Source of the DNA: Haberlea rhodopensis
Taxonomy: Eukaryota > Streptophyta > Magnoliopsida > Lamiales > Gesneriaceae
Reading direction: 5' to 3'
Assembly: GCA_907163345.1 (NCBI GenBank)
Contig: CAJQUN010001192.1
Location: 29,685 to 93,684 of the forward strand
DNA: 64,000 nt
Shown one piece after another: positions 1 to 10,825 of this stretch (position 1 is the first letter of the stretch; each line of letters opens with the position of its first letter). The translations under genes were made by a program, and so were the position numbers. The notes beneath the pieces are model-generated. The model was given only the letters and a program-made list of their open reading frames with translations, was not told where the DNA came from and ran no database searches.

Positions 1-1109
1 TTGAACATAGGTGAATTGTTAACCTTGGAACACTTTGAACTCTAATGCAAAGTGTACTTTAACTTAGTAGTTGAATATTTTGAGCACATTATTGTCATGG
101 CTTGTGACGTATGCATAACTTAGTGAAGATTGTGTAAATTTTGTGATAGTCTTAAGAAGTCTCTGATACATGCTAGAACTTAACTACATGCTCTTTGAGG
201 CGTATGTCTAGACTACTTGCAAACATGAAAGTGATATAGGCGATCTTTGATGCGTTTGAGCCTTTCAAGCCTACCATGTAAACAAAATCATTCTCTAGTA
301 CCTATTTTGAGCCTTAAATGTAAAAGAATGGTAGTATGCTAAGCATACTAAAGACCCCCATTCAACATTTCTTGACTAGCTTATCATCCTACCCTTTAAG
401 CCTAAATGTGATTTTAATCCATACCTTTTAAGGGAGTATGATGTATTTCATTCAAATGCACTTGGGAATCTTTGAAGTATATTTGTGAGCTTAATTGTCA
501 AAAGAATGGAATACATGAAAGAAAAATGGATGCCTTGAAAAAAATAGATAAAAATATGACTCCAAGGGGAGCCAAGGCACAAAAGAAGCAAAGTGTTGAA
601 ATAAACCTTGTGAAAAAGAACAAAGTTGAAAAATTCATGCAAGAAGAGAAGCTTTTAGTGTGCATTTCATCATACTCTCTTGTTTGAATATCCTTACCCT
701 TTCTTTCATAAGCCAATATCTAGGCCAAGCTACAAGCTAATAAAGACCTACTTGATTTATGTTTGCAAAGTAGCTAAGATAGTGGAGAAGAGTGTGCAAG
801 TGAGCTTATACTTGTGTTAGTGTATGACTTGAACTATTATGGCTTTGCATATTTTGGATCTATAATTTGTACACAATACTTGTTTATGACCACACACACA
901 CGTTCACTACTTTGTTGGGTACGAAGTGTTTAGGGATTGAACTTGTTCCACTGTTAACTTTTCACCGCCGTTCATTATTATGCATGTTAAAATTGTTGAG
1001 GCATTAAAGTGAGGACAAGTTGCTTTGTTATGAACCTATGAGCCAACCAAAAATATTGTAGTTTTATTTGTTTACTCGAGGTCGAGTAAAGAGTAAGTAT
1101 GGGGGAGTT
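1..1109 (+). mobile_element. ATH1 internal 3' untranslated tail (Athila/Tat-type gypsy)
   Basis: This stretch has no believable ORF; the small open frames overlap on both strands. It matches, in order of short blocks, the 3' tails of ATH2 (about 16000-16750) and NA1 (about 21800-23000, minus). Shared blocks are a GGCGATCTTTG box at about 239, a run mentioning TTTCAAGC near 265, and a late block with AAGGGAGT at about 430. It ends in a purine-rich polypurine tract directly before an LTR. I infer it is the non-coding region between pol and the 3' LTR of an element whose body lies left of the window. Confidence 0.75.
1095..1109 (+). promoter_or_regulatory. Polypurine tract of ATH1
   Basis: AAGTATGGGGGAGTT abuts the TG that opens the LTR at 1110. 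Such a tract primes plus-strand DNA synthesis in LTR retrotransposons. Its position and composition match the tracts of the other elements here. Confidence 0.8.
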
Positions 1110-2675
1110 TGATGTGACTAGAAATAGACACATCTTTAGTGCTTAATTGTCTATGATTTGGTAGGTTTTGATGGATAAATTGATACGTATGCTACATAAT
1201 CGTATATTTGTGTAATTATAGGTACAATCGAAGAAAACGAGCTAAAAATGATGTGTAAAGACCAAGAAGAGACATGGACATGACAAGGATTCAAAGTTGA
1301 TCGAGAAAAGGGCAAAAATGTAATTTTGAAGGAGGAGATCGATTGCCACGAAGAGGAGATCGATCGCCTATGGACAGAAACATTTGCATCAAATTTGAAG
1401 AGTCAGCGATCGATCGCGAAGAAGTGGCGATCGATCGCCAAAGTCTACTGGAGCTCGGCGATCGATCGCCACTGTATAGCGATCGATCGCCTCAAGGGTT
1501 TTTCCGAAAAAAATAATGCAGCGATCGATCGCCACATTCAAGGCGATCGATCGCCACATTCAAGGCGATCGATCGCCGAGGAGTCCGGAAATAAAGAAAT
1601 TAGGTCTTTTACCATGTTTAAAAGGTTGTAACCTATTTTATCAGCCACCAACCCCCATAACTCGAGATTATTGAGTCTTAGGCATAGTTTTTCATACTCT
1701 TAGAATAATTTTAGATTTTAGATTAATTTGCTTTCAAGTTTTCTTCAAGAACAACGAAGAACGGAACCGGAATCGACAAGCCGGAATCGTGATCCCTTTT
1801 AGTAACTCTTTCTTCTCCTATTAGTTTGATGTTTTTTAGATTAATTTTGGTTATTGTTAATCTAGTTATGAGTAGCTAAATACTTTTGTGATTCTCGGTT
1901 GAGGAAAACGATACATTGGATGTTTACGATTCTTGTGAGATAAGTTTTGATTGTTGATTTGCATTGAGTATCAATTGTTTTTCTGATTTGATTGTCATGA
2001 TTGTTATGCATGATTGTTGGACTGATCACCTAGCTATTGTTCGTACAATTTAAAGCTAAATTAGATATCAAATACGGAATCGTTTGATCCCTCTAATTTA
2101 CGAAGCAACTAAGATTGATTAAATTCCGTTTGTGAGTTTGTTAAATTCTTAGGGTAAACAATTGACTGGATTAAACATAGACGCTTGGATTATGTTGTTT
2201 AGCTTCATCGATCTCACTAGTTCACATGCTATAATCGATTTAAATCTTAATCGCTTGTATTTTGATTGATTGTGTGATAAGGGTTAAACTAGAACGCTTG
2301 GGCTACTTAACTAAACTTAAGGTGAGATAGGACTTTGATTATTGGATTAAACGTCCACGATGAATATTCATATGGAAATTGAACCATTTGTGAAGATCGA
2401 TGATCGAGATAGTAAACGTCAATTGTAAAGTTAAACGAAAACCGAGAATCGCACTTTTCTCATAAGTTAATTCATCTAGATAATTTTGCATATTAGTTTA
2501 ATTTTGCATCGTAGTATTATTACTTTGACTTCAAAACCCCTTTTTATTTTCGTTTGCATAAGCTAACACAAAGATATAACCTTCCTCATGGGATCGATCC
2601 CTACTCACGCTACTACATTCATTACTGTTATTAACTCGAGAGGGTTAATTTGGGCGTACGCGATAAACGCTACCA
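1110..2675 (+). mobile_element. ATH1 3' LTR
   Basis: The LTR opens with TGATGTGACTAG right after the polypurine tract. About 230 bp in it carries nine GATCGATC palindromes (1335-1577). The right end is set at ...CGCTACCA (2675) by the TG...CA rule; ...CATGCA at 2679 is the alternative. About 1.57 kb is normal for this lineage. The 5' LTR is outside the window, so no target-site duplication can be tested. The rest is AT-rich with no ORF. Confidence 0.75.
1335..1577 (+). repeat. GATCGATC palindrome cluster A (ATH1 LTR)
   Basis: Nine sites match GCGATCGATCGC exactly or with one or two changes. Their centres are at 1340.5, 1361.5, 1411.5, 1432.5, 1463.5, 1484.5, 1526.5, 1548.5 and 1570.5. They fall into three pairs and one triplet. 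Spacing within groups is 21, 21, 21, 22 and 22 bp, while spacing between groups is 31-50 bp. The full 14-bp form GGCGATCGATCGCC occurs at 1426, 1457, 1542 and 1564. Confidence 0.95.
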
Positions 2676-2679
2676 TGCA

Positions 2680-3028
2680 ACTCTAAACCAAACCCTCAAA
2701 AGAGTCCAAAGAACATGTAGAGATTTGTAGGTGTTTATGGTGTAAGTATGTGTTCAAAATCTGATTTTAGAAATATAATTAAACCTTCAAATTCAACTCA
2801 AATTCAAATGTAACTCCCTTCAAATTCATGGCAAATGTACGTGGCAAGTCTCTTGTCCACATAACACTACAATGTTATTTTGAATTCTCATAAGTAATTC
2901 ATTCTGTTATTCAATCAATCATCACTCGGTTCAGCCCGAACCCGAGTCCACATCGTACTGTAATTAATCATCATTACACCATAATCATATTACACATGTA
3001 TATGTCATATCAATTCATGACACAAAAT
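2680..3028 (-). mobile_element. Decayed chromovirus LTR fragment
   Basis: On the minus strand this resembles the first part of the CHR2 LTR. It keeps the block ATGATTATGGTGTAAT (about 2975-2990), a GGGTTCG-like box and runs of GAATTTGAG-type sequence. Identity is clearly lower than between young copies, and both ends are missing. No ORF is present. The exact left border with the ATH1 LTR is uncertain. Confidence 0.5.
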
Positions 3029-3360
3029 GCGATCAATGGCTTCATTTGAAGCGATCGATTGCCTCGACTCGGAAATTTTGGGATTTTGTTTCCATCTTGG
3101 TTATTTTGTGTCCAACTTACTTGAAACTCCTCCAACATGATATATAGAAGATTTCAGACGTTTTTGGGGACTTTTGGCTCATAATAAATCCTACAACAAG
3201 AAGCCTCCATCATTCTTCTTCATCTCTAACCCTCTATACCATAAAACCATTGAAGAAAAAGGCATCGGAAGAGACGGGACGACGAAGCAACGCAAGGAGT
3301 CAACACCTCTCGTTAATATTTCTAACTCTAGTTCAATATTTTAATTACATGTTAATGTTT
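3029..3360 (+). mobile_element. LTR fragment of the ATH2 family
   Basis: From about 3029 to 3165 this closely follows 17031-17168 in the ATH2 3' LTR, including a pair of palindromes with centres at 3034.5 and 3056.5 (22 bp apart). It then continues with LTR sequence that is lost from the 3' copy. It may be the remains of the ATH2 5' LTR, with COP1 and its flanks now separating it from the ATH2 gag at 10120. That assignment is inference. Confidence 0.65.
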
Positions 3361-4693
3361 AGACCCTGGCTCGAGCATGGGCCGAGCCGCCGCAAAAATT
3401 AGGGTTTTTGAACCCATTGGCTCGTGACGGCTAACTCATGACGGCTAGGGTTTCGAACCCTAGCAGCTGTGCATGGGCTCGCCGCCGCCGCTCGAGCATG
3501 GCTCGGCCATGGGCTAGGGTTTCGAACCCTAGGCCCATTAATGATCAAGCCGTGTGCTTTGTGGTTCGAACCATGGTGGTTCGTGTCTTAGTCGCTTTAG
3601 TTCGTGGCATGTGATGTCCCGAGCGTACGATAATTTTTCAAAAATTATTTTACAGTTTTAATTAGAATTAAATTTAAAATGTTTAGAATTTAATTAATTA
3701 AATGTTAATGCATGCCTTATGTGTTGTTTGAGCATGGTGCGTGGTTATAGCCCTTTGACCTATTAGATAGGATTTGTGGATGTTTGTAATATATAATACG
3801 ACCTGCATGTCGTGCCTTCTCTATTTCATTCTAAATGTAATCCCTCCCCTATGTTCCCCTCGAATGTGAATCGAGGAATTCTATATCTTGTAAATAGTGT
3901 AGTTTATTTTATTGATGGTGATCAATGAAGATGGAGCATCGTGCCGGGATGAGGAGGCCATTCACAAATTGGAGCCAAAGGAAGGTGCTTGTGAAGTTAC
4001 CTTAGGTTGACTCTTAGGATTTTCTCATTGGCTTGAGAAAATCGTTAGTAGGGGCTATAACCATGTCACGTTTAATTATGTATGTTGATGCATGATTTAT
4101 CTTATGTTTTAGTATGATAATTGTATTACACATATATGTAGATATGTATACAACTATATGTAGTGGACATATTTTAAATTATCAAACTAATCATGAGATC
4201 AATAAATCCCTCTAAAATATTAAGTTTTAGATGCCTTCCAAAATTAAAAGTACTCGTCAATAACTTCGATTGTACATGTGCGGGTTTGCCAAAGCAAAGC
4301 ACCGTGGCAATCTTAGTAAGGCGCGAAAGGATAAATGTGATATCCGTTATACTTAAAATTGGGTACGACTTAACTAAGTTATCTCAATAGGATTGGGAAC
4401 TTAGAGGCATGGGTTGGATTATAATTCATTTGATGAATTGAACAAAGTGTTGTTCGTCCAACTATCCAAGAATTACATGTGATGTAATTGACAAAGTGTT
4501 GTCTACCTAAATAACTGAGTCTTGGGCGATTAGCCAAAGCTAACTCAAGATTAGGCGAAATATGGATCTTGGCCCACTAAAGGTTTTGAGGGTTGATATT
4601 TTTTAAACAAAATAGTGGGAGTATCATTTAATATAAGACCATGTTAAATGATTAATCATAAACTTATTTTGCATATTTATATTGTAGATATCC
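3361..4693 (+). mobile_element. COP1 leader (5' untranslated part of a copia element)
   Basis: A long non-coding leader precedes the COP1 gag start. It begins GC-rich (3361-3620) and becomes AT-rich. It holds two copies of a hairpin with stem CTAGGGTT/AACCCTAG. No primer-binding site TGGTATCAGAGC and no LTR starting TGTTGGGATATGCCC is found to its left, so the 5' LTR is lost. The joint with the gypsy LTR fragment near 3360 looks like a deletion junction. Confidence 0.6.
3445..3532. repeat. Two hairpins with telobox-like stems
   Basis: CTAGGGTTTCGAACCCTAG occurs at 3445-3463 and again at 3514-3532. Each can fold as an 8-bp stem with a 3-nt loop and carries AACCCTA on both strands, close to the plant telobox. 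Whether this matters for the element is unknown. Confidence 0.75.
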
Positions 4694-5070
4694 ATGGCAA
4701 CTAACAACGTTACTAGCACTTTATCACTGCGATCGGTCCTTGAGAATGACAAATTAAATGGGACGAATTTCCTAGACTGGCATAGGAACTTGAGGATAGT
4801 CCTCAAACAAGAAAAGAAACAATATGTCCTAGAGGAACCCTTACCCGCTGAGGAACCTCCCCTAACGGCTACAAGAGCTGAAAAAGAGCTTACAAGAAGC
4901 ATCAAAGTGACGCACTTGATGTTGGGTGCCTTATGCTTGCCACCATGAACTCTGAGCTTCAGAAGCAACATGAGGAAATGGAGGCGTTCGATATGATCGA
5001 ACACTTAAAGCATTTGTACCAACAGCAAGCAAGACAAGAGAGGTATGACGTCTCTAAGGCGTTATTCTAG
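4694..5070 (+). pseudogene. COP1 gag N-terminal part, broken
   Basis: Translation from the ATG at 4694 gives a copia-type gag start (a KLNGTNFLDWHRNLR motif near residue 25). The frame shifts at about 4928-4944 from frame 2 to frame 1, where the gag sequence resumes (ELQKQHEEME). A stop TAG at 5068-5070 then interrupts frame 1 before the long ORF at 5077. One indel plus one nonsense change therefore separate the start codon from the rest. The product would be the capsid-forming protein. Confidence 0.85.
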
Positions 5071-5076
5071 TGCAGG

Positions 5077-7887
5077 ATGGTAGAGGGAAGCCTAGTTGGA
5101 ACTCATGTGCTCAAGATGATTGGGTACATTGAGAATATGGACAAGCTGGGTTTTCCATTGGACCAAGAGTTGGCCACCGATGTGATCTTGCAATCGTTGC
5201 CTGAGAGCTTCAGTCAATTTGTAGTAAATTACAATATGACTGACATGGAAAAGACTCTACCACAATTGCTTGGTATGTTGAGAACATATGAAGAAAATAC
5301 AAAGAAGACTAAGGCCACAAATGTTATTATTGTGAATACGGGCAAAGGAAGGGCCAAAGCTAAAGGCAACAATAAAGCAAAGAAGGTCTTTGTTAAATCT
5401 AAGCCAAAGTCTTATGCACTGAAACCAAAGGGAGGGATAGCGAAGGAAGGGAACTGTTTCCATTGCGGTGAGACCGGCCATTGGAAAAGAAACTGCAAAG
5501 TATATCTGGAGGATCTAAAGAAAGGAAGTGTGACTTCCGCTTCAGGTATTTTTGTTATAGAAGTCAATTTATCTACTTCTTCATCATGGGTATTAGATAC
5601 TGGATGTGGATCTCGCATTTGTGTAAATGTGCAGGACCTCAAAAAGAGTAGATTGTTGGCGAAAGGCGAAGTTGATCTCCGAGTTGGAAATGGAGCAAGA
5701 GTTGCTGCATTAGCTATAGGAGATTATTGTTTAGCTTTACCTTCTGGTTTATCGTTGATTTTAAAAGACTGTTATTTTTTGCCATCTATTACTAAAAACA
5801 TAATTTCTATTTCTTGTTTAGACAAGTATGGTTTTTCATTTATAATAAAGGACAACTGTTGTTCTATTTATTTAAATGATATGTTTTATGCTAGTGCACA
5901 AATGGTAAATGGACTTTATGTATTAAATCTTGATATGCCTATCTATAACATAAATACTAAAAGGATTAAAAATAATGATTGTAATCCGACTTATCTCTGG
6001 CATTGTCGCTTGGGCCACATAAACGAGAACCGCATATCTAAACTTCATAAGGATGGAGTATTAGATTCATTTGATTTTGAATCATATGAAACATGCGAAT
6101 CTTGTTTAATGGGCAAGATGACAAAAGCCCCTTTCAAGGGACATGTTGAAAGGGCAAGTGTTTTATTGGGACTAATACATAGTGATGTATGTGGACCAAT
6201 AAGTACACAAGCTAGAGGTGGTTTTCAATACTTCGTTACATTTACTGATGACCTCAGTAGATATGGGTATGTGTACCTAATGAAGCATAAGCATGAAACC
6301 TTTGAAAAGTTCAAAGATTTCAAGAATGAAGTACAAAACCAACTTGGCAAAAGTATCAAAATCCTTCGATCAGATCGAGGAGGTGAATACCTAAGCCAAG
6401 AGTTTCATGACTATCTAAAGGAGTGTGGGATAGTCCCACAACTCACTCCTCCGTATACTCCACAATGGAATGGTGTATCCGAGAGGAGAAATCGAACCTT
6501 GTTGGACATGGTTAGATCAATGATGAGTCATGCAGATCTTCCGATATCGTTTTGGGGACACGCTCTAGAAACAGCGATTTTCTTACTGAACCGTGTTCCA
6601 TCTAAATCAGTGGAAAAGACACCATATGAGATATGGACTGGGAAGCGTCCTAGTATGTCTTTTATGAAGATTTGGGGTTGTGAGGCTTTCGTTAGACGTC
6701 ACGCCACTAACAAACTTGGACCCAAATATGATAAGTGTTTATTTGTGGGGTATCCTAAGGAAACAAAAGGATACTATTTCTATTATCCCACCAAGAACAA
6801 AGTAGTTGTTGCTCGGACTGGTGTATTTCTTGAAAGAGAATTTATTTCTAGAAAAACCAGTGGGAGAAAAATAGAACTTAGTGAAGTTCAACCACAAGAA
6901 AACACTGAACCTGAGATTGAGATGGAAACACAGCAGGCTCCGCAAGCTGTTGTGAAAGAAGCACCTGCTCAAGAGACACAAGCCCAGCGTAGGTCTGTAA
7001 GAGAACACCGGGAGCCACAGAGATATGGATTTCTTGTGACTCAACAAGGTGACTTACTACTTATTGATGAGGATGAGCCGTCATCTTATCAACAAGCTAT
7101 AATGGGTAATGATTCTGAGAAATGGCAAGAGGCCATGAAATCTGAGATGGAATCCATGTATGCAAACCAAGTATGGACTTTGGTTGATCCACCTGAAGGG
7201 GTACGACCCATAGGGTGCAAATGGATTTTTAAGAAAAAGACCGATATGGATGGTAACGTACAAACCTATAAAGGTCGGCTGGTTGCAAAAGGATTCAAAC
7301 AAATTCATGGTATTGACTATGATGAAACCTTTTCACCAGTGGCCATGGTTAAATCCATAAGGATCTTACTTGCAATAGCTGCATTTCATGATTATGAAAT
7401 CTGGCAAATGGATGTCAAAACAGCTTTTCTTAATGGAAATCTGCTCGAGGATGTGTACATGACACAGTCCGAGGGTTTTGTCGATCCAAAGGATGCTGGA
7501 AAGATATGCAAGCTACAACGATCCATTTATGGATTGAAGCAAGCTTCTCGGAGTTGGAATCTTCGTTTTGATGATGCAATCAAAGAGTTTGGTTTTATCA
7601 AAAATGAAGATGAACCTTGTGTCTACAAGAAGGTCAGTGGGAGCGTAATCATTTTCCTAGTGTTGTATGTAGATGACATACTTCTAATTGGAAATGATAT
7701 CCCTGCCTTGCAATCTGTAAAGATTTGGCTAGGGAACTGCTTTTCGACGAAAGATTTAGGAGAAGCCACCTATGTATTAGGAATCAAGATCTATAGAGAT
7801 AGATCAAGAAGGCTTCTTGGTCTAAGTCAAAGTACATACATAGACAAGGTGCTTAAAAGGTTTAGCATGCAAGAATCCAAGAAATGA
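5077..7887 (+). CDS. COP1 gag-protease-integrase-RT polyprotein, main open part
   Basis: This 936-codon frame covers most of a Ty1/copia polyprotein in the copia order. It has the gag C-terminal part with a CCHC zinc knuckle (residues 127-140, CFHCGETGHWKRNC), the protease with LDTG (catalytic D174), the pre-integrase zinc region, and the integrase core with D370, D433 and E469. D433 and E469 are 35 residues apart, as expected. Reverse transcriptase follows with YVDD at 864-867. Integrase lying before RT identifies copia rather than gypsy. The frame ends at TGA 7885-7887 in the RT thumb; sequence beyond it stays in the same frame, so this is a nonsense change. The true start is upstream (4694). 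The element lacks a 5' LTR and cannot move on its own. Confidence 0.92.
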   Translation: MVEGSLVGTHVLKMIGYIENMDKLGFPLDQELATDVILQSLPESFSQFVVNYNMTDMEKTLPQLLGMLRTYEENTKKTKATNVIIVNTGKGRAKAKGNNKAKKVFVKSKPKSYALKPKGGIAKEGNCFHCGETGHWKRNCKVYLEDLKKGSVTSASGIFVIEVNLSTSSSWVLDTGCGSRICVNVQDLKKSRLLAKGEVDLRVGNGARVAALAIGDYCLALPSGLSLILKDCYFLPSITKNIISISCLDKYGFSFIIKDNCCSIYLNDMFYASAQMVNGLYVLNLDMPIYNINTKRIKNNDCNPTYLWHCRLGHINENRISKLHKDGVLDSFDFESYETCESCLMGKMTKAPFKGHVERASVLLGLIHSDVCGPISTQARGGFQYFVTFTDDLSRYGYVYLMKHKHETFEKFKDFKNEVQNQLGKSIKILRSDRGGEYLSQEFHDYLKECGIVPQLTPPYTPQWNGVSERRNRTLLDMVRSMMSHADLPISFWGHALETAIFLLNRVPSKSVEKTPYEIWTGKRPSMSFMKIWGCEAFVRRHATNKLGPKYDKCLFVGYPKETKGYYFYYPTKNKVVVARTGVFLEREFISRKTSGRKIELSEVQPQENTEPEIEMETQQAPQAVVKEAPAQETQAQRRSVREHREPQRYGFLVTQQGDLLLIDEDEPSSYQQAIMGNDSEKWQEAMKSEMESMYANQVWTLVDPPEGVRPIGCKWIFKKKTDMDGNVQTYKGRLVAKGFKQIHGIDYDETFSPVAMVKSIRILLAIAAFHDYEIWQMDVKTAFLNGNLLEDVYMTQSEGFVDPKDAGKICKLQRSIYGLKQASRSWNLRFDDAIKEFGFIKNEDEPCVYKKVSGSVIIFLVLYVDDILLIGNDIPALQSVKIWLGNCFSTKDLGEATYVLGIKIYRDRSRRLLGLSQSTYIDKVLKRFSMQESKK

Positions 7888-8655
7888 TTCGTGCCTATGA
7901 CGCATGGCATTTATCTCTCGAAGGAACAGTGTCCTTCAACAGAAGATGAGAGACAACGCATGAGTAAGATTCCATACGCGTGAGCTATTGGATCTATCAT
8001 GTATGCCATGATATGTACTCGTCCCGATGTATCGTATGCTTTGAGCATGACGAGCAGATATCAAGTTGATCCGGGTGAAGGTCACTGGATTGCTGTCAAG
8101 AACATCCTGAAGTACTTGAGAAGGACTAAGGATACATTCTTGATTTATGGAGGTGAGGAAGAGCTCAATGTAATGGGTTACACTGATGTAAGCTTCCAAA
8201 CTGACAAAGATGATTTTTGATCGCAATCTGGATATGTGTATTGCCTAAATGGAGGTGCTGTGAGCTGGAAGAGTTCAAAGCAAGAAACAGTAGCCGATTC
8301 TACAACGGAAGCTGAGTATATTGCTGCCTCGGATGCAGCAAAGGAAGCTGTTTGGATGAGGAAGTTCATTTCTGAACTTGGAGTGGTGCCTAGCATTAAA
8401 GATCCGATAGAACTCTATTGTGACAACAATGGAGCGATCGCATTGGCTAAGGAACCAAGATCTCACCAAAGATCCAAGCACATACTTAGGCGTTTCCATT
8501 TCATTCGAGAAATCGTTGAAAGGGGAGATGTTAAAATATGCAAAGTACCAACAGATGATAATGTATCTGACCCATTGACGAAGCCACTGTCACAGCAGAA
8601 GCCTGATCGTCATACTAGATCTCTAGGCATTAGGTATATGTCTGAGTGGTCTTAG
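7888..8655 (+). pseudogene. COP1 RT end and RNase H, interrupted by stops
   Basis: The frame of the main ORF continues without indels to a natural stop at 8653-8655. It is interrupted by TGA at 7981-7983 and 8218-8220, leaving open pieces at 7999-8220 and 8236-8655. The RNase H part keeps an ADSTTEAEY motif and the following CDNNGAIALA block, as in copia elements. It would degrade RNA in RNA-DNA hybrids during replication. Frame is kept across all three stops, so point changes and not indels broke this end. Confidence 0.88.
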
Positions 8656-8656
8656 T

Positions 8657-8670
8657 GCAAGTGGGAGATT
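8657..8670 (+). promoter_or_regulatory. Polypurine tract of COP1
   Basis: CAAGTGGGAGATT lies directly before the TGTTGGGATATGCCC that opens the 3' LTR, two bases after the pol stop region. This is the usual copia arrangement. Confidence 0.75.
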
Positions 8671-10118
8671 TGTTGGGATATGCCCTAAGACATATCATTA
8701 GATGATTGTTTATGACATACAATGTAATATGATTTTATGAATGGCAATTCATTATTATATATTATTCTTTTAACTGTGCAATGTGAATTAATATATATGT
8801 TAATGTCCTTAGAATAATATTGTATAATTCTTAAAGATGTCCCTAGTCAAGTATTATCATGAAAGGGATAATGATAATACGTAGAGACTAGTATGTGTTG
8901 ATCGATGAATTGTTCATTGATATGAGATATCAAATCAACATATGGGTACATGTTAGAGAACGATGTACTGGACAGACCCACCATGAGAATGCAACATGGA
9001 TAGTTATATGATCGTCATATGCAATTCTCATAGTGATAATAATGTATGTAATCCTTACGACTTGTGATCATCAGAGATCCCAACATAAGGAGTTATGTAT
9101 CTTGATATCGTCAAACGTTACCCGTAACAGGGTAATCTATAAAGGCGACTATTGGATACACTACGAATTATGTAGAGGGATGTTGACTGATCGAGATAGG
9201 ATTTGTCCCTCCTATATAACAGGAGATGTGTTTGGCCCTTGATCAAGTGAGAACTAAAATGCATGGCCATGCTCGAATGAGTCGATATGAGATATCGAGC
9301 TTATTCGTTTATTCTAGTTCTACTTGGGGATCAAGAAATAAAGATTGGATATACGAGTATGACTATTCCATGACTCGTGTTCAATCTAAACACAAAGGAC
9401 AAAGGGATTAAGTTACATGGTTAATATTATCACAAGTTCTAAAGGTTATGTCGAGTCATTGACATTCTTGTAATTTGGGTAGCCTCGATGTGTTGCTAGA
9501 CACCGCTCCTTGCTTGCGACATAAAATGAGATTTTATTCACTGCCAACATTACAAGATCCTATCGGGTCGCACAAAAGATTAAATCGAGAAGGGGAATTA
9601 AATTCATGGGATGAATTAAATAATTAAGAGGAGTCTTAATTAATAATCATAATGATTAAATTAAATCATGGGCTTAAGCCCATGAGGCTTTATGAAAGCC
9701 TTTAATTAATCATATATAATATGATTGCAAGGTGATTTAATGGGATTAATCCTTGACAATTCATAATCACTAAAACCCTAAGCTCAAGTCGTCCGCCTCC
9801 TTGCTCTTCAAGACACGGCCGCCGCCGATTTCTTGGTAGGGTGAATTGGTTGTCGTTGATCGGTTTTGAACCGAGAGTTTAGTTCTGGTTTAAGAACGAG
9901 TCTAGCAACTTGTTCTTAAATCCCCTTTTCGATTTGATCGTGTGGATACCGTAGAGACGAAGGTGCAAACTTTCGTTTGTGACTCGTGGTGCTACAACGA
10001 GGAATCTGCTTCAAACACGCTACAAGGGTGAGACACTTGTAATTCCTTTATCCGATATGAATCCCTATGTATAGATCTGCTGGTTAGTAATCCATAAAAA
10101 TTTTATTCCGCTGCGTTG
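8671..10118 (+). mobile_element. COP1 3' LTR, right end lost
   Basis: The LTR starts TGTTGGGATATGCCC. About 1.45 kb follows without ORF. It includes an 18-bp perfect palindrome CATGGGCTTAAGCCCATG (9667-9684) directly followed by a second hairpin (AGGCTT/AAAGCCT, 9685-9701). The expected ...CCCAACA terminus is absent: after TTCCGCTGCGTTGTA (about 10106-10120) the sequence becomes ATH2 gag. The element is therefore truncated at both ends. Confidence 0.8.
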
Positions 10119-10119
10119 T

Positions 10120-10825
10120 ATGCTCTTGGATTACTTACAGTTATTCTTATCCAAATTCTTTCCACCATCCAAGATGGGCAAGATGCACAATGACATCACG
10201 ACTTTTGCCCAATACGATCCCGAGACATTGCTTGAAGCATGGGAGCGCTTCAAGGATCTAATGCGGAGATGCCCACATCATGGCCTCCCTATCTGGCTGC
10301 AGGTACAAATGTTTTATAATGGTTTATTTGTTGATAATCATTCTATGATTGATGCAGCATCAGGAGGTACTGTGATGAGGAAGACGCCCAAGGAGGCTTA
10401 TACGCTGTTGGAGGTGATGGCTGCTAATAGCTGTCAATGGCAGTCCGAGAGGAACGTGCCAAAGAAGCAAGCCGGTTTTCATCAAGTGAGTGAAGGCACT
10501 GCCCTCGCTGCCCAGTTGGAATCGCTGAACAAGAAGATGGATAGTTTGAGCATGCATGCAATGCAAGTTTAAAATGTTACATGCGAGCTTTGCCAAGGAG
10601 GACATCCGAGCACTGAATGCCAAGTAGGTAACCCTTTCATTACAACTAATGAAGCTGTTAATTTTGTAGGGAACCGATCACCACCAACCTACCCCTACCA
10701 ACATACGTACAATACAGGGCCGATGAACTATCCCCAACCATCACTGGGGTATGTACCAAAGCCAAGCATGGAGGAGCTATTGACCAAGTTCGTCAAGGCG
10801 ACGAAGTCTAGACTCCAAAATACGA
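10120..10825 (+). pseudogene. ATH2 gag, middle part
   Basis: The translation has the hallmark Athila/Tat gag block (LSKFFPPSKMGK, then LLEAWERFKDLMRRCPHHG, then WLQVQMFYNGL) in the first 70 codons. A stop TAA at 10570-10572 breaks the frame. Beyond it, in the same frame, lies a zinc-knuckle-like CELCQGGHPSTEC. Coding sequence runs to 10825, where SOLO1 is inserted. The N-terminal half is missing, cut off at the COP1 joint. The product would be the structural capsid protein. Confidence 0.85.

Noticed and set aside
1326..1631. ORF with repeated DRS/IDR peptide units over the palindrome cluster (similar ORFs at 11430-11901, 31446-31809, 38482-38691 and 43356-43598)
   Set aside because: The peptide repeats arise from reading GATCGATC palindromes in any frame. 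Frames are open on both strands and not conserved between families.
1..2680. Host intergenic DNA at the left edge
   Set aside because: The tail blocks, polypurine tract and LTR start fit an Athila-type element, with the same blocks in two other elements in the window.
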